From: Pseudomonadales bacterium
GTDB taxonomy: Bacteria; Pseudomonadota; Gammaproteobacteria; Pseudomonadales; Azotimanducaceae
NCBI GenBank assembly: GCA_022822135.1
Contig: JAJECH010000037.1
Location: forward strand, 34,527 to 98,526
Reading direction: 5' to 3'
Length of the DNA: 64,000 nucleotides
The notes beneath the pieces were generated by a model that saw only the letters and a list, made by a program, of their open reading frames with translations, searched no databases and had not been told where the DNA came from. This document shows positions 63,905 to 64,000 of the stretch, one piece after another. Each line of letters starts with the position of its first letter. Position 1 is the first letter of the stretch. A program made the translations under genes and the position numbers.

Positions 63905-63934
63905 GCGCCCGACCGCAAGCAGGCGATCGGACGC
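63905..63934 (-). terminator. Terminator-like hairpin, strongest on the minus strand
   Basis: On the minus strand GCGTCCGATCG pairs completely with CGGTCGGGCGC (two G-U pairs, 8-base loop) and is followed by ATTTTTATAA, an intrinsic terminator pattern. On the plus strand the two wobble pairs become C-A mismatches. It could end a minus-strand transcript coming from beyond the right edge, or act in the leader of the plus-strand gene that follows. Confidence 0.5.
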
Positions 63935-63965
63935 TGTTCATTTACTCTAAAAGAGGTGATACTCA

Positions 63966-64000
63966 ATGAACAAAGAAGATTGTAACGACCGTGACGCGTT
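63966..64000 (+). CDS. Start of an unidentified gene (runs off the right edge)
   Basis: The ATG is preceded by AAGAGGTGATACTCA, a good ribosome-binding site. Only 11 codons are visible (MNKEDCNDRDA), too few to identify the product. Confidence 0.45.
   Translation, partial: MNKEDCNDRDA

Larger units (their letters stand above)
63597..63965. other. AT-richer intergenic region with inverted repeats
   Basis: 369 bases without a gene between the minus-strand pair and the plus-strand gene at the right edge. It contains an 8-bp perfect inverted repeat (63757-63780) and a strong hairpin (63905-63934). The promoters of both directions are presumably here, but I cannot place them with confidence. Confidence 0.45.

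Overview
The window reads as a chromosomal segment of a Gram-negative, probably marine gammaproteobacterium of moderate GC content. The support is the gene order argH / hemC-hemD-hemX-hemY with hemB and rho close by (hemX and hemY are typically gammaproteobacterial), two TonB-dependent receptors, many OM-type lipoproteins and a large share of GTG/TTG starts. I cannot name a genus. The presence of coenzyme F420 genes is unusual for this class.

Layout. 1-5.1 kb: partial selU, a Sel1/TPR lipoprotein, msrA, an MFS exporter, an NTF2-like protein and a Nudix CoA pyrophosphatase. 5.2-12.2 kb: a secreted fusion of an M14 zinc carboxypeptidase with an argininosuccinate-lyase-like enzyme, a TonB receptor, an orphan ClpP-like peptidase and an alpha/beta hydrolase. 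12.3-16 kb: a Baeyer-Villiger monooxygenase, a DAO-family flavoenzyme and a DUF6265-like protein. 16.1-23.8 kb: housekeeping block hemB, argH, hemCDXY, rho.

24-46.2 kb is the most distinctive region. It holds four CRTAC1-type proteins (seven FG-GAP-like Ca-binding blades plus an ASPIC/UnbV C-terminus), each paired with one or two TPR proteins, mostly through 4-base gene overlaps. Inside the array lie four small secreted Sel1-repeat proteins and a 1393-residue TonB receptor. The Sel1 proteins carry, just after their signal peptides, the same (E)E(L)(I/V)V.G motif that sits at the mature N-terminus of both TonB receptors in this window. I infer one envelope system built from a receptor, TonB-motif Sel1 proteins, TPR scaffolds and calcium-binding propellers. 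Its substrate is unknown.

46.2-49.9 kb: a questin-oxidase-like gene and a serine hydrolase that were once convergent neighbours are now separated by a vapBC toxin-antitoxin module, flanked by ~338-bp direct repeats derived from their 3' ends. 49.9-61.9 kb: a Rieske oxygenase, then a co-directional minus-strand run (cyclopropane fatty acid synthase, oppA, oppB, oppC, F420 reductase, cofE, cofD, cofC), a divergent F420/LLM-type oxidoreductase, a VOC protein and a hydrolase. 62-64 kb: an unrecognised gene overlapped by a PIN-like gene, an AT-richer intergenic region with two inverted repeats, and the first codons of a plus-strand gene at the edge.
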